From Nocardia brasiliensis IFM 10847 (GTDB lineage Bacteria; Actinomycetota; Actinomycetes; Mycobacteriales; Mycobacteriaceae), in assembly GCF_000710915.1 (NCBI RefSeq), contig NZ_BAUA01000196.1, forward strand, positions 33,984 through 97,983: 64,000 nt of DNA. The letters are read 5' to 3'. This document shows, piece after piece, positions 1 through 9,342 of this stretch. Positions within the stretch are counted from its first letter, which is position 1. The number at the start of each line of letters is the position of its first letter. The notes under the pieces were generated by a model. It did not search any database, was not told the DNA's origin, and worked only from the letters and a program-made list of their open reading frames with translations. Made by a program: the position numbers and the translations under genes.

Positions 1-1287
1 GCCGAAATCCAGTGCGCGGGTGCAGCGCTCGACCGTGGCGTGATCTTTGGTCCAGACGCTGGCGGCCAGGCCGTAGCGGACGCCGTTGGCGTATTCGATG
101 GCCTGTGCTTCGTCGCGGAACGGTTGCACGGTCAGCACCGGGCCGAAGGTCTCGTCCTGGACGATGTCGTCGTGCTGGCGCACCTGCGTGATGATCGTCG
201 GCTCGACGAAGAAGCCCTTCTCGCCCAGTCGATGTCCGCCGGTGACCACCTTGACGTGCGCGGGCAGCGCGGCGAGTTTGCCCAGTACCGCGGCGAAGTG
301 ACGCGCGTTGTTGAGCGGACCGTAGAAGGTGTCCGGATCCTCGGGCAGGCCGGGTTTCAGCGTTTCCGCCTTCCGGACCAACGCGTCGACGAGCTGATCG
401 TGGATCGATTCGTGCACGAGCACGCGCGTCGCCGCGGTGCAATCCTGGCCCGCGTTGAAGAACGCGGCCTCGGCGATACCGCTTGCGGCCCTGTCGATAT
501 CGACGTCACCGAAGACCACGGCCGGCGCCTTGCCGCCGAGTTCGAGGTGTGCGCGCTTGAGTTGCTGCGCGGCCGATCCCGCCACCGCGATACCCGCGCG
601 CACCGAGCCGGTGATCGACACCAGTCCGGGAATCGGATGGCTCACGAGTTCGGTTCCGGTGCTCGCATCGCCGAGTACGACGTTGAAAACCCCGTCCGGC
701 AGAATGCCTTTCGTCAGCCGCGCCAGCACCAGCGTGCTCTCCGGCGTGGTGTCGCTCGGCTTGAGCACGATCGTGTTGCCCGCGGCCAGCGCGGGGCCGA
801 TCTTCCAGATCGCCATCATGAACGGGTAATTCCAGGGCGTCACCTGCCCGACCACGCCGATCGGCTCGCGCCGGACGTAGGAGGTGAAACCCGCCATGTA
901 CTCTCCGGCGGGTCGGCCCTCCAGCATTCGGGCCGCGCCCGCGAAGAACCGGATCTGATCGGCGCTGACCGCGACCTCCTCGGCGGCGATCACCGCTTTC
1001 GGCTGACCGGTGTTGCGGCATTGCGCCTCGACCAGTTCGTCGGAGTGCGCCTCGATGGCGTCGGCCAGCTTCAACAGCGCGGACTGGCGCGCGCTCGGCG
1101 TTGTCCGCCCCCAGGATTCGAATGCCCGGGCGGCCGCGGCCATGGCGGCATCGATGTCGGCGCGGTTCGAGATCGGCGCCCGGCCCACCACGGTCTCGTC
1201 CACCGGATTCACCAGATCGATTGTTTCGGCGGCGCCGGAAGCCACGAATTCGCCGTCGATGAAGTTCTCGAGTACCGGCAATGACAT
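1..1287 (-). CDS. patD: Aminobutyraldehyde dehydrogenase-type ALDH, C-terminus beyond window
   Basis: NAD(P)-dependent aldehyde dehydrogenase; only the first 429 residues are in the window. The chain opens MSLPVLENFIDGEF and carries the Rossmann stretch VTPWNYPFMMAIWKIGPALA, the general-base segment LELGGK and the catalytic cysteine in NAGQDCTAATR (Cys283). The segment FFAGAARMLEGRPAGEY closely resembles E. coli PatD, which oxidises 4-aminobutanal to GABA. It is divergent from a PucR regulator and lies upstream of a putrescine-type aminotransferase and the agmatine genes, which fits the last step of agmatine to GABA. The start at 1287 is the only ATG that gives the full N-terminal ALDH region. 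Another omega-amino-aldehyde substrate is possible. Confidence 0.85.
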   Translation of the reverse strand, partial: MSLPVLENFIDGEFVASGAAETIDLVNPVDETVVGRAPISNRADIDAAMAAAARAFESWGRTTPSARQSALLKLADAIEAHSDELVEAQCRNTGQPKAVIAAEEVAVSADQIRFFAGAARMLEGRPAGEYMAGFTSYVRREPIGVVGQVTPWNYPFMMAIWKIGPALAAGNTIVLKPSDTTPESTLVLARLTKGILPDGVFNVVLGDASTGTELVSHPIPGLVSITGSVRAGIAVAGSAAQQLKRAHLELGGKAPAVVFGDVDIDRAASGIAEAAFFNAGQDCTAATRVLVHESIHDQLVDALVRKAETLKPGLPEDPDTFYGPLNNARHFAAVLGKLAALPAHVKVVTGGHRLGEKGFFVEPTIITQVRQHDDIVQDETFGPVLTVQPFRDEAQAIEYANGVRYGLAASVWTKDHATVERCTRALDFG

Positions 1288-1336
1288 TGTTCACCGTCCA
1301 TCTCTCGGGGCGTGTCCTTCGGTTCGCCCTGCGATC

Positions 1337-1356
1337 AGTGTGCCCTGAGACACACT
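1337..1356. promoter_or_regulatory. Inverted repeat between divergent ALDH and PucR genes
   Basis: AGTGTG and CACACT arms separated by 8 bp lie in the 134-bp divergent intergenic region. The symmetry and position suggest a regulator site, most simply for the adjacent PucR protein. Only the symmetry is seen; binding is inferred. Confidence 0.4.
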
Positions 1357-1421
1357 CGCGCGCCTCTCGACAAAGTGGCGAAACGGTCGGTCACCCTTCG
1401 CCATTCTGTACACTCCCATCG

Positions 1422-2948
1422 ATGGCGGTACCGATTAGCTGGGTGTTGTCCCAAGCGGATCTCGCACTCCGGCTCCGGGGCGGCGCCGGTGGTGTCGGTC
1501 GCGAGGTCGATCTCGTGCTCACCACTGAACTGGAAGATCCCTTTCCCTGGCTCTCCCACGGCGAACTGGTGCTCACCACCGGCATGCGGTTGCCGCGCAC
1601 CAGCCGGGAGCGCGCGGCCTACCTGCGCGCGTTCGACGACTGCGGGGTGGCGGCGGTCGGCTTCGGCACCGGCCTCACCTACGCCGAAGTGCCCGAGGAT
1701 CTGATCGCCGCCGCCGACGCCATCGGTATCCCGCTGCTCGAGGTGCCGTTACCGACGCCGTTCGCGGCCGTGGTCAAGAAGGTGTCCGCGCGTGTCGCCG
1801 AACTGCAGTACGACGCGCTGCTGCGGGCCTCGCGCGCACAACCGCGAATGACCAAGGCGCTGCTTAAATCGGGCGCGCGGGCGATCGTGCGGGAACTGGC
1901 CGGCTCGCTGGCGGCGACGGTGCTGATCGTCGACGCGGCGGGCACGGTCACCGAATGTCATCCGGAGGCGCCGTCGGACGCGCTGCTGCGCGCGGTCCGG
2001 GCCGCCCTCGCCGCCGACCCGGCCGCTGCGGCCAGCAGCGTCCGGACCGATACCTCCGGAGCCTCGATCACGCATCAGCGGATAGGTGTCGACCGCCGCT
2101 CGTTCGGTGAACTGGTGGTGGTCAGCGCGGCACCGCTGAGCGGTGTGGATCAGATCCTGCTCGGGCACGCGAACTCCTTGCTGGCGTTGGATTTCGCGAA
2201 ACCGGTTCGGTTGCAGGCGGCGCAGCAGCAGCTCAACAGCCAGGCGCTCGCCTTGGTGCTGAGCGCGGAAACCGATCTGGCCCCCGCCTGGGCGCAGCTG
2301 CTGCCCGTCCTCGACGCGCACGGCCGGATCCGTGTTCTCGTCGCCGAATGCGATTCGGCCGCAACGATGTCCGACGTTCGTGACGTGGTGGCGGCGGCGC
2401 TGCACGACGCCGGGCACCCGGTGTTCCTGCATATCGCGGACCAGCGGGTATCAGTGCTGCTGCCCGGCTCCGAGGGGGTTTCGTTCGCGCGCCGCCTCGC
2501 GCTCGAAATCGGCTCTTCGGCAGGCACACTCACCCGGATCGGGCTGAGTGGCGGACATCGGCTGCGTGATCTGGGCGTGGCGGCCGAGAACGCGACGCGG
2601 GCCGCTTCGGTGGCCGAACGTGGCGGCGCCCCGGTGGAATTCGACGCGATGACCGGTCGCTCGCTGCTGGCGTTCGACGCGACCAGGCAGGTGCTCGACG
2701 CGATGGCCGACACCGTGCTCACCCCGCTCGTCGAGCACGACCGGAGCAACGGCACCGACCTGCTGAACGCCCTGCACACCTTTCTGGAGGCGAACGGGCA
2801 GTGGGAGTCGGCCGCGGCGACGCTCGGCGTGCACCGGCACACGCTGCGCAAGCGCATCGCCTTCGTCGAGGACCTGCTCGCCTGCGACCTCGACAACGCC
2901 AGGGTGCGCGCGGAGCTGTTGCTCGCCATCCTGGTGCGCCGCACGTGA
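1422..2948 (+). CDS. PucR-family transcriptional regulator
   Basis: A 508-residue regulator. The N-terminus (MAVPISWVLSQADLALRL, then LTTELEDPFPWLSHGELVLT, about residues 1-120) matches the PucR N-terminal sensing domain. The C-terminus (about 440-500: NGQWESAAATLGVHRHTLRK) is the PucR-type helix-turn-helix. The ATG at 1422 starts exactly at the conserved domain; an in-frame ATG at 1281 would add 47 unrelated residues and overlap the divergent ALDH start, so I reject it. PucR proteins usually control purine, amine or amino-acid catabolism. Here it is divergent from the aminobutyraldehyde dehydrogenase, so control of polyamine or GABA use is the simplest guess. Confidence 0.85.
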   Translation: MAVPISWVLSQADLALRLRGGAGGVGREVDLVLTTELEDPFPWLSHGELVLTTGMRLPRTSRERAAYLRAFDDCGVAAVGFGTGLTYAEVPEDLIAAADAIGIPLLEVPLPTPFAAVVKKVSARVAELQYDALLRASRAQPRMTKALLKSGARAIVRELAGSLAATVLIVDAAGTVTECHPEAPSDALLRAVRAALAADPAAAASSVRTDTSGASITHQRIGVDRRSFGELVVVSAAPLSGVDQILLGHANSLLALDFAKPVRLQAAQQQLNSQALALVLSAETDLAPAWAQLLPVLDAHGRIRVLVAECDSAATMSDVRDVVAAALHDAGHPVFLHIADQRVSVLLPGSEGVSFARRLALEIGSSAGTLTRIGLSGGHRLRDLGVAAENATRAASVAERGGAPVEFDAMTGRSLLAFDATRQVLDAMADTVLTPLVEHDRSNGTDLLNALHTFLEANGQWESAAATLGVHRHTLRKRIAFVEDLLACDLDNARVRAELLLAILVRRT

Positions 2949-3080
2949 CGGTGTCCGCCGCGCTGCAGCGCAGAATTCGACGGATTTCGTTGCCGAGCGG
3001 GTGGCCAGGTGCCTGATCCGGCCGTCGACATCACCTCTCGATGCTTGTCGGTGTCCGAGTGTTCGGGCAGGATGCCGGGC

Positions 3081-3557
3081 GTGAGCGACCAAGAATCGAG
3101 CCGGACGGCGCCGGTACTGGATGACACCTCGAAGAAGATCATCGCCCAGTTGCAGGAGGACGGGCGGCGCGCCTACGCGACGATCGGCAAGGCCGTCGGG
3201 CTGTCCGAGGCGGCGGTGCGGCAGCGGGTGCAGAAGCTGTCCGACTCCGGTGTCATCCAGATCGTCGCGGTCTCGGATCCGTTGCAAGTGGGACTGTTTC
3301 GGCAGGCGATGGTCGCGATCACGGTGGACGGGCCGCTGCAACCGGTATCCGACGCGCTCACCGCGATGGACGAGATCAGCTATGTGGTCGAATGCGCGGG
3401 TCGCTACGACGTGCTGTGCGAGGCGGTCTGCGCCGACGACGCGGCACTGCTCGACCTGGTGTCGAACCGGCTGCGCACGCTGCCCGGTGTCCGGCACGCC
3501 GAGATCATGATCTATCTCAAGCTGCGCAAACAGACTTATCAGTGGGGGACTCGCTGA
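3081..3557 (+). CDS. Lrp/AsnC-family transcriptional regulator
   Basis: A 158-residue protein with an N-terminal winged HTH (AYATIGKAVGLSEAAVRQRV) and a C-terminal RAM/ligand-binding domain (VVECAGRYDVLCEAVC). Length and layout are normal for the family. GTG 3081 is preferred because AGG lies 9 nt upstream; ATG 3072 (three residues longer) is possible. It lies just ahead of the class III aminotransferase and probably regulates it in response to an amino acid or amine; AsnC-type regulators are common next to omega-aminotransferases in actinobacteria. The effector is unknown. Confidence 0.85.
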   Translation: MSDQESSRTAPVLDDTSKKIIAQLQEDGRRAYATIGKAVGLSEAAVRQRVQKLSDSGVIQIVAVSDPLQVGLFRQAMVAITVDGPLQPVSDALTAMDEISYVVECAGRYDVLCEAVCADDAALLDLVSNRLRTLPGVRHAEIMIYLKLRKQTYQWGTR

Positions 3558-3673
3558 TCTGCGCAACGAAATCCGTAGTTCGTCTCGGTATTTCAGGCAG
3601 AAACAATCGATAGATGGAGTTTTTGCAACGGATCTAGTTGCGGCCTGGGGTGTGATGTGGGATAACCGAAAAC

Positions 3674-5062
3674 ATGACCGCTATCACCGATCTGTCCGCC
3701 GTAGGCTCCAGCGACTCGGCCCGCGTCGTCCGTGACCATCTCTGGATGCACTTCACCCAGCAATCCGAGGACACCGATGCCGAGACGCCGGTGATCGTGC
3801 GCGGTGAAGGGGCCTATATCTGGGACGCCGCCGGCAAGCGCTACCTCGACGGGCTCGCGGGCCTGTTCGCGGTGCAGGTCGGCCACGGCAGGGCCGAGCT
3901 CGCCGAGGCCGCGGCTCGCCAGACCCGCGAACTCGCCTACTTCCCGCTGTGGGGATACGCGCATCCGACGGCGCTCGAGCTCGCCGAGCGCCTGGCCGTG
4001 GCCGCCCCCGGCGACCTGAATCGGGTGTTCTTCACCGTCAGCGGCGGCGAATCCGTGGAAACCGCATGGAAACTCGCGCGGCAGTACTTCAAGCTCGTCG
4101 GCAAGCCGACCAAGCACAAGGTGATCAGTCGGTCGATGGCTTACCACGGCACCTCGATGGGTGCCCTGTCGATCACCGGAATCCCCGGCGCGAAAGCGGA
4201 TTTCGAGCCGCTGGTGCCCAGCACCGTGCGAGTGCCGAACACCAACTTCTTCCGCGCCACCGAGCACACCGACGATTACGACGCCTACGGCCGCTGGGCC
4301 GCCGACCGCATCGAAGAGGCGATCCTGTTCGAAGGCCCCGAGACGGTCGCCGCGGTATTCCTCGAACCGGTGCAGAACACCGGCGGCTGCTTCGTCCCGC
4401 CGCCCGGCTACTTCCAGCGGGTCCGGGAGATCTGTGACCGGCACGACGTACTGCTCGTCTCCGATGAGGTGATCTGCGCGTTCGGCCGCCTCGGATACGA
4501 TTTCGGCGCAAAACGTTTCGGCTATCAGCCCGATATCCTCACCACCGCCAAGGGGCTCACCTCCGGGTACGCCGCGCTCGGTGCGGTGCTGGTCAGCGAT
4601 CGGGTGGCCGAACCGTTCCGGCACGGCGCCACGTTCATGCACGGCTCCACTTACGGCGGCCACCCGGTCGCCTGCGCGGTTGCCCTCGCCAACCTCGACC
4701 TGATCGAGCGCGACGGCATCTACGAGCATGTGCTGGCCAACGAATCCCGGTTCAAGTCGACCCTCGACAAGCTCACCGATCTGCCCATCGTCGGCGAGGT
4801 GCGCGGCGCGGGGTACTTCTATGCGGTGGAGCTGGTCAAGGATCGAAATACCAAGGAGCGCTTCACCGATGAAGAAGCGACCCGCATCCTCAAGGGCTAC
4901 GTGTCGAAGTCGCTGTTCGAAGCGGGCCTGCACTGCCGGGCCGACGATCGTGCCGAGCCGGTCATCCAGCTGGCTCCACCGCTGATCTGCGAGCAGGCCC
5001 AGTTCGACGAGATGGAACAGATCTTGCGCGAAACCCTCACCGGCGCATGGTCACTGCTCTGA
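3674..5062 (+). CDS. Class III PLP-dependent aminotransferase (putrescine/omega-amine type)
   Basis: A 462-residue fold-type I transaminase. It has the PLP-contact motif SDEVICAFGRLG (Asp264) and the Schiff-base lysine in TTAKGLTSGYAALGAVL (Lys293), and is normal length for the family. Class III enzymes move the terminal amino group of omega-amines such as putrescine, beta-alanine or GABA to pyruvate or 2-oxoglutarate. Flanked by an Lrp regulator and the agmatine genes, with an aminobutyraldehyde dehydrogenase nearby, putrescine to 4-aminobutanal is the most likely reaction. The exact donor and acceptor cannot be fixed from sequence. An amidohydrolase gene begins 34 bp downstream, probably in the same transcript. 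Confidence 0.88.
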   Translation: MTAITDLSAVGSSDSARVVRDHLWMHFTQQSEDTDAETPVIVRGEGAYIWDAAGKRYLDGLAGLFAVQVGHGRAELAEAAARQTRELAYFPLWGYAHPTALELAERLAVAAPGDLNRVFFTVSGGESVETAWKLARQYFKLVGKPTKHKVISRSMAYHGTSMGALSITGIPGAKADFEPLVPSTVRVPNTNFFRATEHTDDYDAYGRWAADRIEEAILFEGPETVAAVFLEPVQNTGGCFVPPPGYFQRVREICDRHDVLLVSDEVICAFGRLGYDFGAKRFGYQPDILTTAKGLTSGYAALGAVLVSDRVAEPFRHGATFMHGSTYGGHPVACAVALANLDLIERDGIYEHVLANESRFKSTLDKLTDLPIVGEVRGAGYFYAVELVKDRNTKERFTDEEATRILKGYVSKSLFEAGLHCRADDRAEPVIQLAPPLICEQAQFDEMEQILRETLTGAWSLL

Positions 5063-5096
5063 CCGGCAGTTTCGGCTGGACGAAGGGGAGACCCGT

Positions 5097-6728
5097 ATGA
5101 CGAAAACCGGCGCATACGCCGATCTGATCCTGCTCGCCGAACGGGTGCACACGCTCGATCCGGCGCGGCCGCACGCGCAGGCGGTCGCGATGCAGGGCGG
5201 GCGCATCATCGGCGTCGGCGGCCCGGCCGATATCCGGGACTGGCGGGGGGCGCGGACCGAGGTCATCGATCTCGGCGACGCGACCATTACGCCCGGTCTG
5301 GTGGACGGTCACGCCCATCCGCTGGTCGGCGCGGACATGACCAACGGTATCGACCTGTCGTCGGTGTCGAGCGTCGACGAGCTGATCGCGGCGCTGCGCG
5401 CCGAGGGCGTCGCGCCGGTCGACGGCTGGATCCGCGGCTGGGGCCTGGACCCGAATGTTTTCGCGGACCAGCCGATTACGTTCGAGCCACTGCTGCGGGC
5501 CGTCGCCGAGACGATCCCGGTGTATCTCGACCTGAACGACGCGCATTCGGCGCTGGTGAACCCGGCCGCGCTGCGGGCGGCGGGCGTGACCGGCCACCGC
5601 GAGTTCGATCAGGGTGCGCGCATCGTCTGCGACGGCGCGGGCCGGCCGACCGGGCACCTGCTCGAACCGGCGGCGATGGACCTGGTGCTCGACGTCGCCC
5701 CGGTGACCCCGATGCGCGTACGCCGTGCCCGCGTCGCCGAGGTGCTGCGAGGGATGGCCGCGACCGGACTCACCGCCGCGAATGTGATGGACTTCGACGG
5801 TGACAGCGAGGAATTGATCACCGGACTGGCCGCGGAGGTGGAGCTGCCCGTCCAGTTGCGGTTCGCACCACGTTGTCACCCGGGCACCGGACGCGCCGGG
5901 CTCGAGCACATCGTCGACTTGCAGCGCCGCGGCGGACGCCGGTGGCGGGTCGACGGGGTGAAGTTCGTCATCGACGGCACGATCGACGGCGGCACGGCAT
6001 GGCTCGACGAACCGGACAGCCATGGCGAATCGACGACGCCGTTCTGGCCGGACCCGGCGCAGTACCGAGAAGCCGTGCACTACTTGGCCGCTCGTGGAGT
6101 GCCGACCGTCACCCACGCGATCGGTGACGCCGGCGTCCGGTACGCGCTGGAGACGCTCGCGGGCGCCGCGCTGCCGCCATCCGGCGTGCGGCATCGAATC
6201 GAGCACATCGAAACCATCCCGACCGAACTCGTCGCGAAGTTCCGGGAATACGGTGTGGTCGCGAGCATGCAGCCGACGCACTGTAGTCACTTCACCCGTG
6301 CCGATCACACCGACAACTGGTCGGCGCGATTGGGCGACGAGCGCGCGAACCGCGGGTTTCGCACTCGCGATCTGCGCGATTGCGGGGCCACGGTCGCGTT
6401 GGGCTCGGACTGGCCGATCGGCCCCTACGACGCTCGCGCCATTCTGGCCGACGCGCAATTGCGCCGTCCGGCAGGACGTTCGGAGGTCGAACCGGTTTCT
6501 CCCAAGCAATCGCTCACTGCGGCAATGGCGTTGGAGGGTTATACCTCGCACGCCGCGCGCGCGGCGGGGCGGGAAGGTACGGCCGGGCGCGTGGCGATCG
6601 GCTGCACGGCTGATCTCACGGTGTTCTCGCTCGATCCGCTGGCTGTCCCGCCCGATGAATTGGCCGGTGCGCCGATCGCTGCGACGGTCGTCGCCGGAGC
6701 TGTGGTGCACCGCGCCGAATTCGCTTGA
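5097..6728 (+). CDS. Amidohydrolase (YtcJ/amidohydrolase 3 type), substrate unknown
   Basis: A 543-residue metal-dependent hydrolase. Metal-ligand motifs are visible in order: DGHAHP, the lysine-bearing GVKFVIDGT, THAIGD, RIEHIE and GSDWPIGP. A strong GGGGAG ribosome site precedes ATG 5097. YtcJ-like enzymes hydrolyse amide, N-formyl or cyclic C-N bonds. In this locus it might release an amine from an acylated or guanidino precursor, but nothing in the sequence fixes a substrate. It sits between the aminotransferase and the permease in the same orientation. A second member of the family, with clearly different sequence, is at 33439-35091. Confidence 0.8.
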   Translation: MTKTGAYADLILLAERVHTLDPARPHAQAVAMQGGRIIGVGGPADIRDWRGARTEVIDLGDATITPGLVDGHAHPLVGADMTNGIDLSSVSSVDELIAALRAEGVAPVDGWIRGWGLDPNVFADQPITFEPLLRAVAETIPVYLDLNDAHSALVNPAALRAAGVTGHREFDQGARIVCDGAGRPTGHLLEPAAMDLVLDVAPVTPMRVRRARVAEVLRGMAATGLTAANVMDFDGDSEELITGLAAEVELPVQLRFAPRCHPGTGRAGLEHIVDLQRRGGRRWRVDGVKFVIDGTIDGGTAWLDEPDSHGESTTPFWPDPAQYREAVHYLAARGVPTVTHAIGDAGVRYALETLAGAALPPSGVRHRIEHIETIPTELVAKFREYGVVASMQPTHCSHFTRADHTDNWSARLGDERANRGFRTRDLRDCGATVALGSDWPIGPYDARAILADAQLRRPAGRSEVEPVSPKQSLTAAMALEGYTSHAARAAGREGTAGRVAIGCTADLTVFSLDPLAVPPDELAGAPIAATVVAGAVVHRAEFA

Positions 6729-6782
6729 AGTCGTTGTGTGACAAGGGAGTAACGAACGATGAAAGCCAGCGCCACAGTATTG

Positions 6783-6796
6783 ACTGAATATTCAGT
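6783..6796. promoter_or_regulatory. TetR-type operator, copy 1 (before permease)
   Basis: Perfect 14-bp palindrome ACTGAATATTCAGT, 18 bp before the permease start. The identical palindrome recurs at 8304 and a central-base variant at 10363, next to a tetR gene. The repetition is seen; TetR binding is inferred. Confidence 0.75.
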
Positions 6797-6814
6797 TGAG
6801 AATACCGTCGCCTC

Positions 6815-8308
6815 ATGAAAGAGCATGTGGACCCGACCAGTGATCGGGTCGGCCGGATCGAACAAGCGGGCGTCGAATATCTGCCGGAGGCGGCCCGGGA
6901 TTCGTCGCCGTGGAATGTGGCCGCGGTATTCCTGGGCAGCGGATTCACCTGGACCGCGGTGATCTACGGCTGGGTGGTGATTCAGCTCGGACTGTCGTTC
7001 TGGCAGGCGCTGCCGGCGCTCCTGGTCGGCGGGCTGATCGGTGCCCTGGTCGTGCTGCCGACCGCGCTGATCGGCCCGCGCACCGGAACCAACATGACCG
7101 TCGCGAGCGGTGCCGAGTTCGGTATCCGCGGGCGCTTCATCGGTTCCGGGCTGGCCTTGGCGACCGCCGTCGTCTTCGCCGCGATCACCGTGTGGACCAG
7201 CGGTGACGCTCTCGTCGCGGCCGGCGCCCGGTTGCTCGGAACGCCCGACGCGGGTTGGGTGCGCGGCCTCGCCTACGGCGTGATCGGCGCGGCGATGGTC
7301 GCGATCGCCTTGTTCGGACACGCCACTATCGTTGCGGCACAGAAGATCATCGTCCCGGTGGTCGGGCTGCTGATGCTCGCGGGGGTCTTCGCCTTCGTGG
7401 GCCGGTTCGACGCGGACGCGGCGCCGGGGGAGTACGCCCTCGGCGGATTCGTGCAGACCTGGGTGGTGGCCGTGGTGATCTCCGCGTCCGGGCCGATCTC
7501 GTATGCGACCACCATCGGCGACTACACCCGCCGGGTATCGCAGCGGCACAGCGACCGCCGGATCGCGGGAGCGCTCGGTCTCGGCCTGTACTTCGGCGGC
7601 ATCATTCCGGCGACGTTCGGTGCGTTCACCGCATCGGCGCTCACGAGCAACACCGGCTCCTATACCACCGACCTGGTCGCCGCGGCGCCGCTGTGGTTCA
7701 CCTTCGCGATCGTGGTGATCTCGATCCTCGGCGGCCTGGGTCAGGGCGTGCTGTGCGTCTACGGAAGCGGCCTGGATCTGGAAGGGGTGTTTCCGCGATT
7801 GCTGCGCGTGCAGACCACGATGATGACCGCGGCCCTGGTGGTCGTGCTGCTCTACGTCGGCGTATTCGTCTTCGACGCAGTGGATTCGGTGAGCGCGGTC
7901 GCAGTCGTACTGAACGCCGTGGTCACGCCGTGGGTGGTGATCATGGTGATCGGCGCGCTGCGCCGGCGCGTGCACGGCTACGACGTCGTGGATCTGCAAA
8001 CCTTCGCCCAGCGGCGCACCGGCGGTCGGTACTGGTACACCGGCGGCTGGCATCTCGGCGCTGTGGTGGCTTGGGCCGCGGGCGCGATCGTCGGCGTACT
8101 GGCGATCCACACCACGGTGTACACGGGCCCGATCGCTGCGATAGCGGACGGAATCGACATCAGCATGATCGGTTCCGGACTGGTCGCCGCGACGGTTTAC
8201 CTTGTCGCCTCGCGTATTCGGACCACCGCGGCCGCGTCGGTGCCGCTGCCACGGGCGGTGTCCGAGTTCGACGAGGCGCTGATCTTTCGTCCCACCAATC
8301 TTGACTGA
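6815..8308 (+). CDS. NCS1/cytosine-purine permease family transporter
   Basis: A 497-residue polytopic protein with about 12 hydrophobic segments. It opens with the NCS1-type region WNVAAVFLGSGFTWTAVIYG and has the conserved loop ISYATTIGDYTRRV. NCS1 proteins import nucleobases, hydantoins or related nitrogen compounds by cation symport. Position in the agmatine locus and a shared upstream palindrome with aguB and tetR suggest uptake of agmatine, putrescine or another guanidino compound, which would be unusual for the family. The ATG at 6815 follows the operator closely; no strong Shine-Dalgarno sequence is visible. Confidence 0.85.
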   Translation: MKEHVDPTSDRVGRIEQAGVEYLPEAARDSSPWNVAAVFLGSGFTWTAVIYGWVVIQLGLSFWQALPALLVGGLIGALVVLPTALIGPRTGTNMTVASGAEFGIRGRFIGSGLALATAVVFAAITVWTSGDALVAAGARLLGTPDAGWVRGLAYGVIGAAMVAIALFGHATIVAAQKIIVPVVGLLMLAGVFAFVGRFDADAAPGEYALGGFVQTWVVAVVISASGPISYATTIGDYTRRVSQRHSDRRIAGALGLGLYFGGIIPATFGAFTASALTSNTGSYTTDLVAAAPLWFTFAIVVISILGGLGQGVLCVYGSGLDLEGVFPRLLRVQTTMMTAALVVVLLYVGVFVFDAVDSVSAVAVVLNAVVTPWVVIMVIGALRRRVHGYDVVDLQTFAQRRTGGRYWYTGGWHLGAVVAWAAGAIVGVLAIHTTVYTGPIAAIADGIDISMIGSGLVAATVYLVASRIRTTAAASVPLPRAVSEFDEALIFRPTNLD

Positions 8309-8317
8309 ATATTCAGT
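8304..8317. promoter_or_regulatory. TetR-type operator, copy 2 (before aguB)
   Basis: ACTGAATATTCAGT, identical to the copy at 6783. It overlaps the stop codon of the permease gene and lies 27 bp before aguB, suggesting a second, internal regulated promoter. Confidence 0.75.
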
Positions 8318-8343
8318 TATGTATATCGAGAAGGCAGGTAGTG

Positions 8344-9342
8344 ATGACCGAGCAGACCTTCGTGGTTACCGCCGCACCGACACCGCCGGTGTCGCCCGCG
8401 CGCGTCGCGCCGAGTGACCGGACGCCGCTGCGCGTCGGACTTGTTCAGCACCAATGGGTTCCGGACGCGGAGGCGTTGCGCGCCACGCTGTACGAGGGCA
8501 TCGGCCTGGCCGCGGCCGAGGGGGCGCGTGCGGTGTTCCTGCCGGAACTGACGCTGTCCCGCTATCCCGCCGACGTGCGAGCGGCGGCGAATCCGGGCGC
8601 GACAGCCGAGGACCTGCGGACCGGGCCGACGTTCACCTTCGCCGCCGCCGCGGCCCGCGCGCACGGCGTCGCGGTGCACGCCTCGCTGTACGAAAAGTCG
8701 ATCGGCCCAGATGGTCTCGGCTACAACACCGCGATATTGGTCTCACCCGAAGGCGAGCTGATCGGGCGGACCCGCAAGTTGCACATCCCGATCAGCGACG
8801 GCTACTACGAAGACACCTACTTCCGGCCGGGCCCTGCCGAGGACGCCTATCCGATCTATCGACCCGCCGCGCTCGACGGTGCCGCCATCGGTCTGCCGAC
8901 CTGTTGGGACCAGTGGTTTCCCGAGGTCGCCCGGATGTATTCGCTCGGCGGCGCGGAAATCCTGGTGTACCCCACCGCGATCGGGTCCGAACCCTCGTTC
9001 CCGGGCTTCGACACCCAGCCGCTGTGGCAGCAGGTCATCATCGGAAACGCCATCACCGCGGCCACTTTCATGATCGTGCCGAATCGGTTCGGCGACGAGG
9101 GCGGTGTCACCTTCTACGGATCTTCGTTCATCGCCGACCCGTACGGGCGGGTGCTCGCGCAGGCGCCGCGTGACCGTGCCGCCGTGCTGGTCGCCGACCT
9201 GGATCTGGATCAGCGTAAGGACTGGCTCGGTCTGTTCCCGTTCCTCACCACCCGGCGGCCCGATACCTACGACCGGCTCACCGCGCCCGTCGACCGGGAC
9301 CACGCCTTCGGCGCGGATCAGATCGGGAGCCGGGCGTCATGA
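8344..9342 (+). CDS. aguB: N-carbamoylputrescine amidase
   Basis: A 332-residue carbon-nitrogen hydrolase (nitrilase superfamily) with the Glu-Lys-Cys triad visible: Glu68 in LPELTLSRYP, Lys145 in GRTRKLHIP and Cys187 in GLPTCWDQWFPEVAR. The downstream NGVT-type region (DEGGVTFYGSSFIADPYG) is also typical of AguB. It converts N-carbamoylputrescine to putrescine, CO2 and ammonia in the cytosol. ATG 8344 is preferred to GTG 8341. An N-terminal extension of about 28 residues precedes the core. It overlaps aguA by 4 bp (ATGA), so the two steps are translationally coupled. Confidence 0.92.
   Translation: MTEQTFVVTAAPTPPVSPARVAPSDRTPLRVGLVQHQWVPDAEALRATLYEGIGLAAAEGARAVFLPELTLSRYPADVRAAANPGATAEDLRTGPTFTFAAAAARAHGVAVHASLYEKSIGPDGLGYNTAILVSPEGELIGRTRKLHIPISDGYYEDTYFRPGPAEDAYPIYRPAALDGAAIGLPTCWDQWFPEVARMYSLGGAEILVYPTAIGSEPSFPGFDTQPLWQQVIIGNAITAATFMIVPNRFGDEGGVTFYGSSFIADPYGRVLAQAPRDRAAVLVADLDLDQRKDWLGLFPFLTTRRPDTYDRLTAPVDRDHAFGADQIGSRAS

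Noticed and set aside
2960..2971. GCGCTGCAGCGC palindrome after the PucR gene as a terminator
   Set aside because: It has no usable loop beyond TGCA and no T-run; in such GC-rich DNA a 12-bp palindrome is weak evidence.
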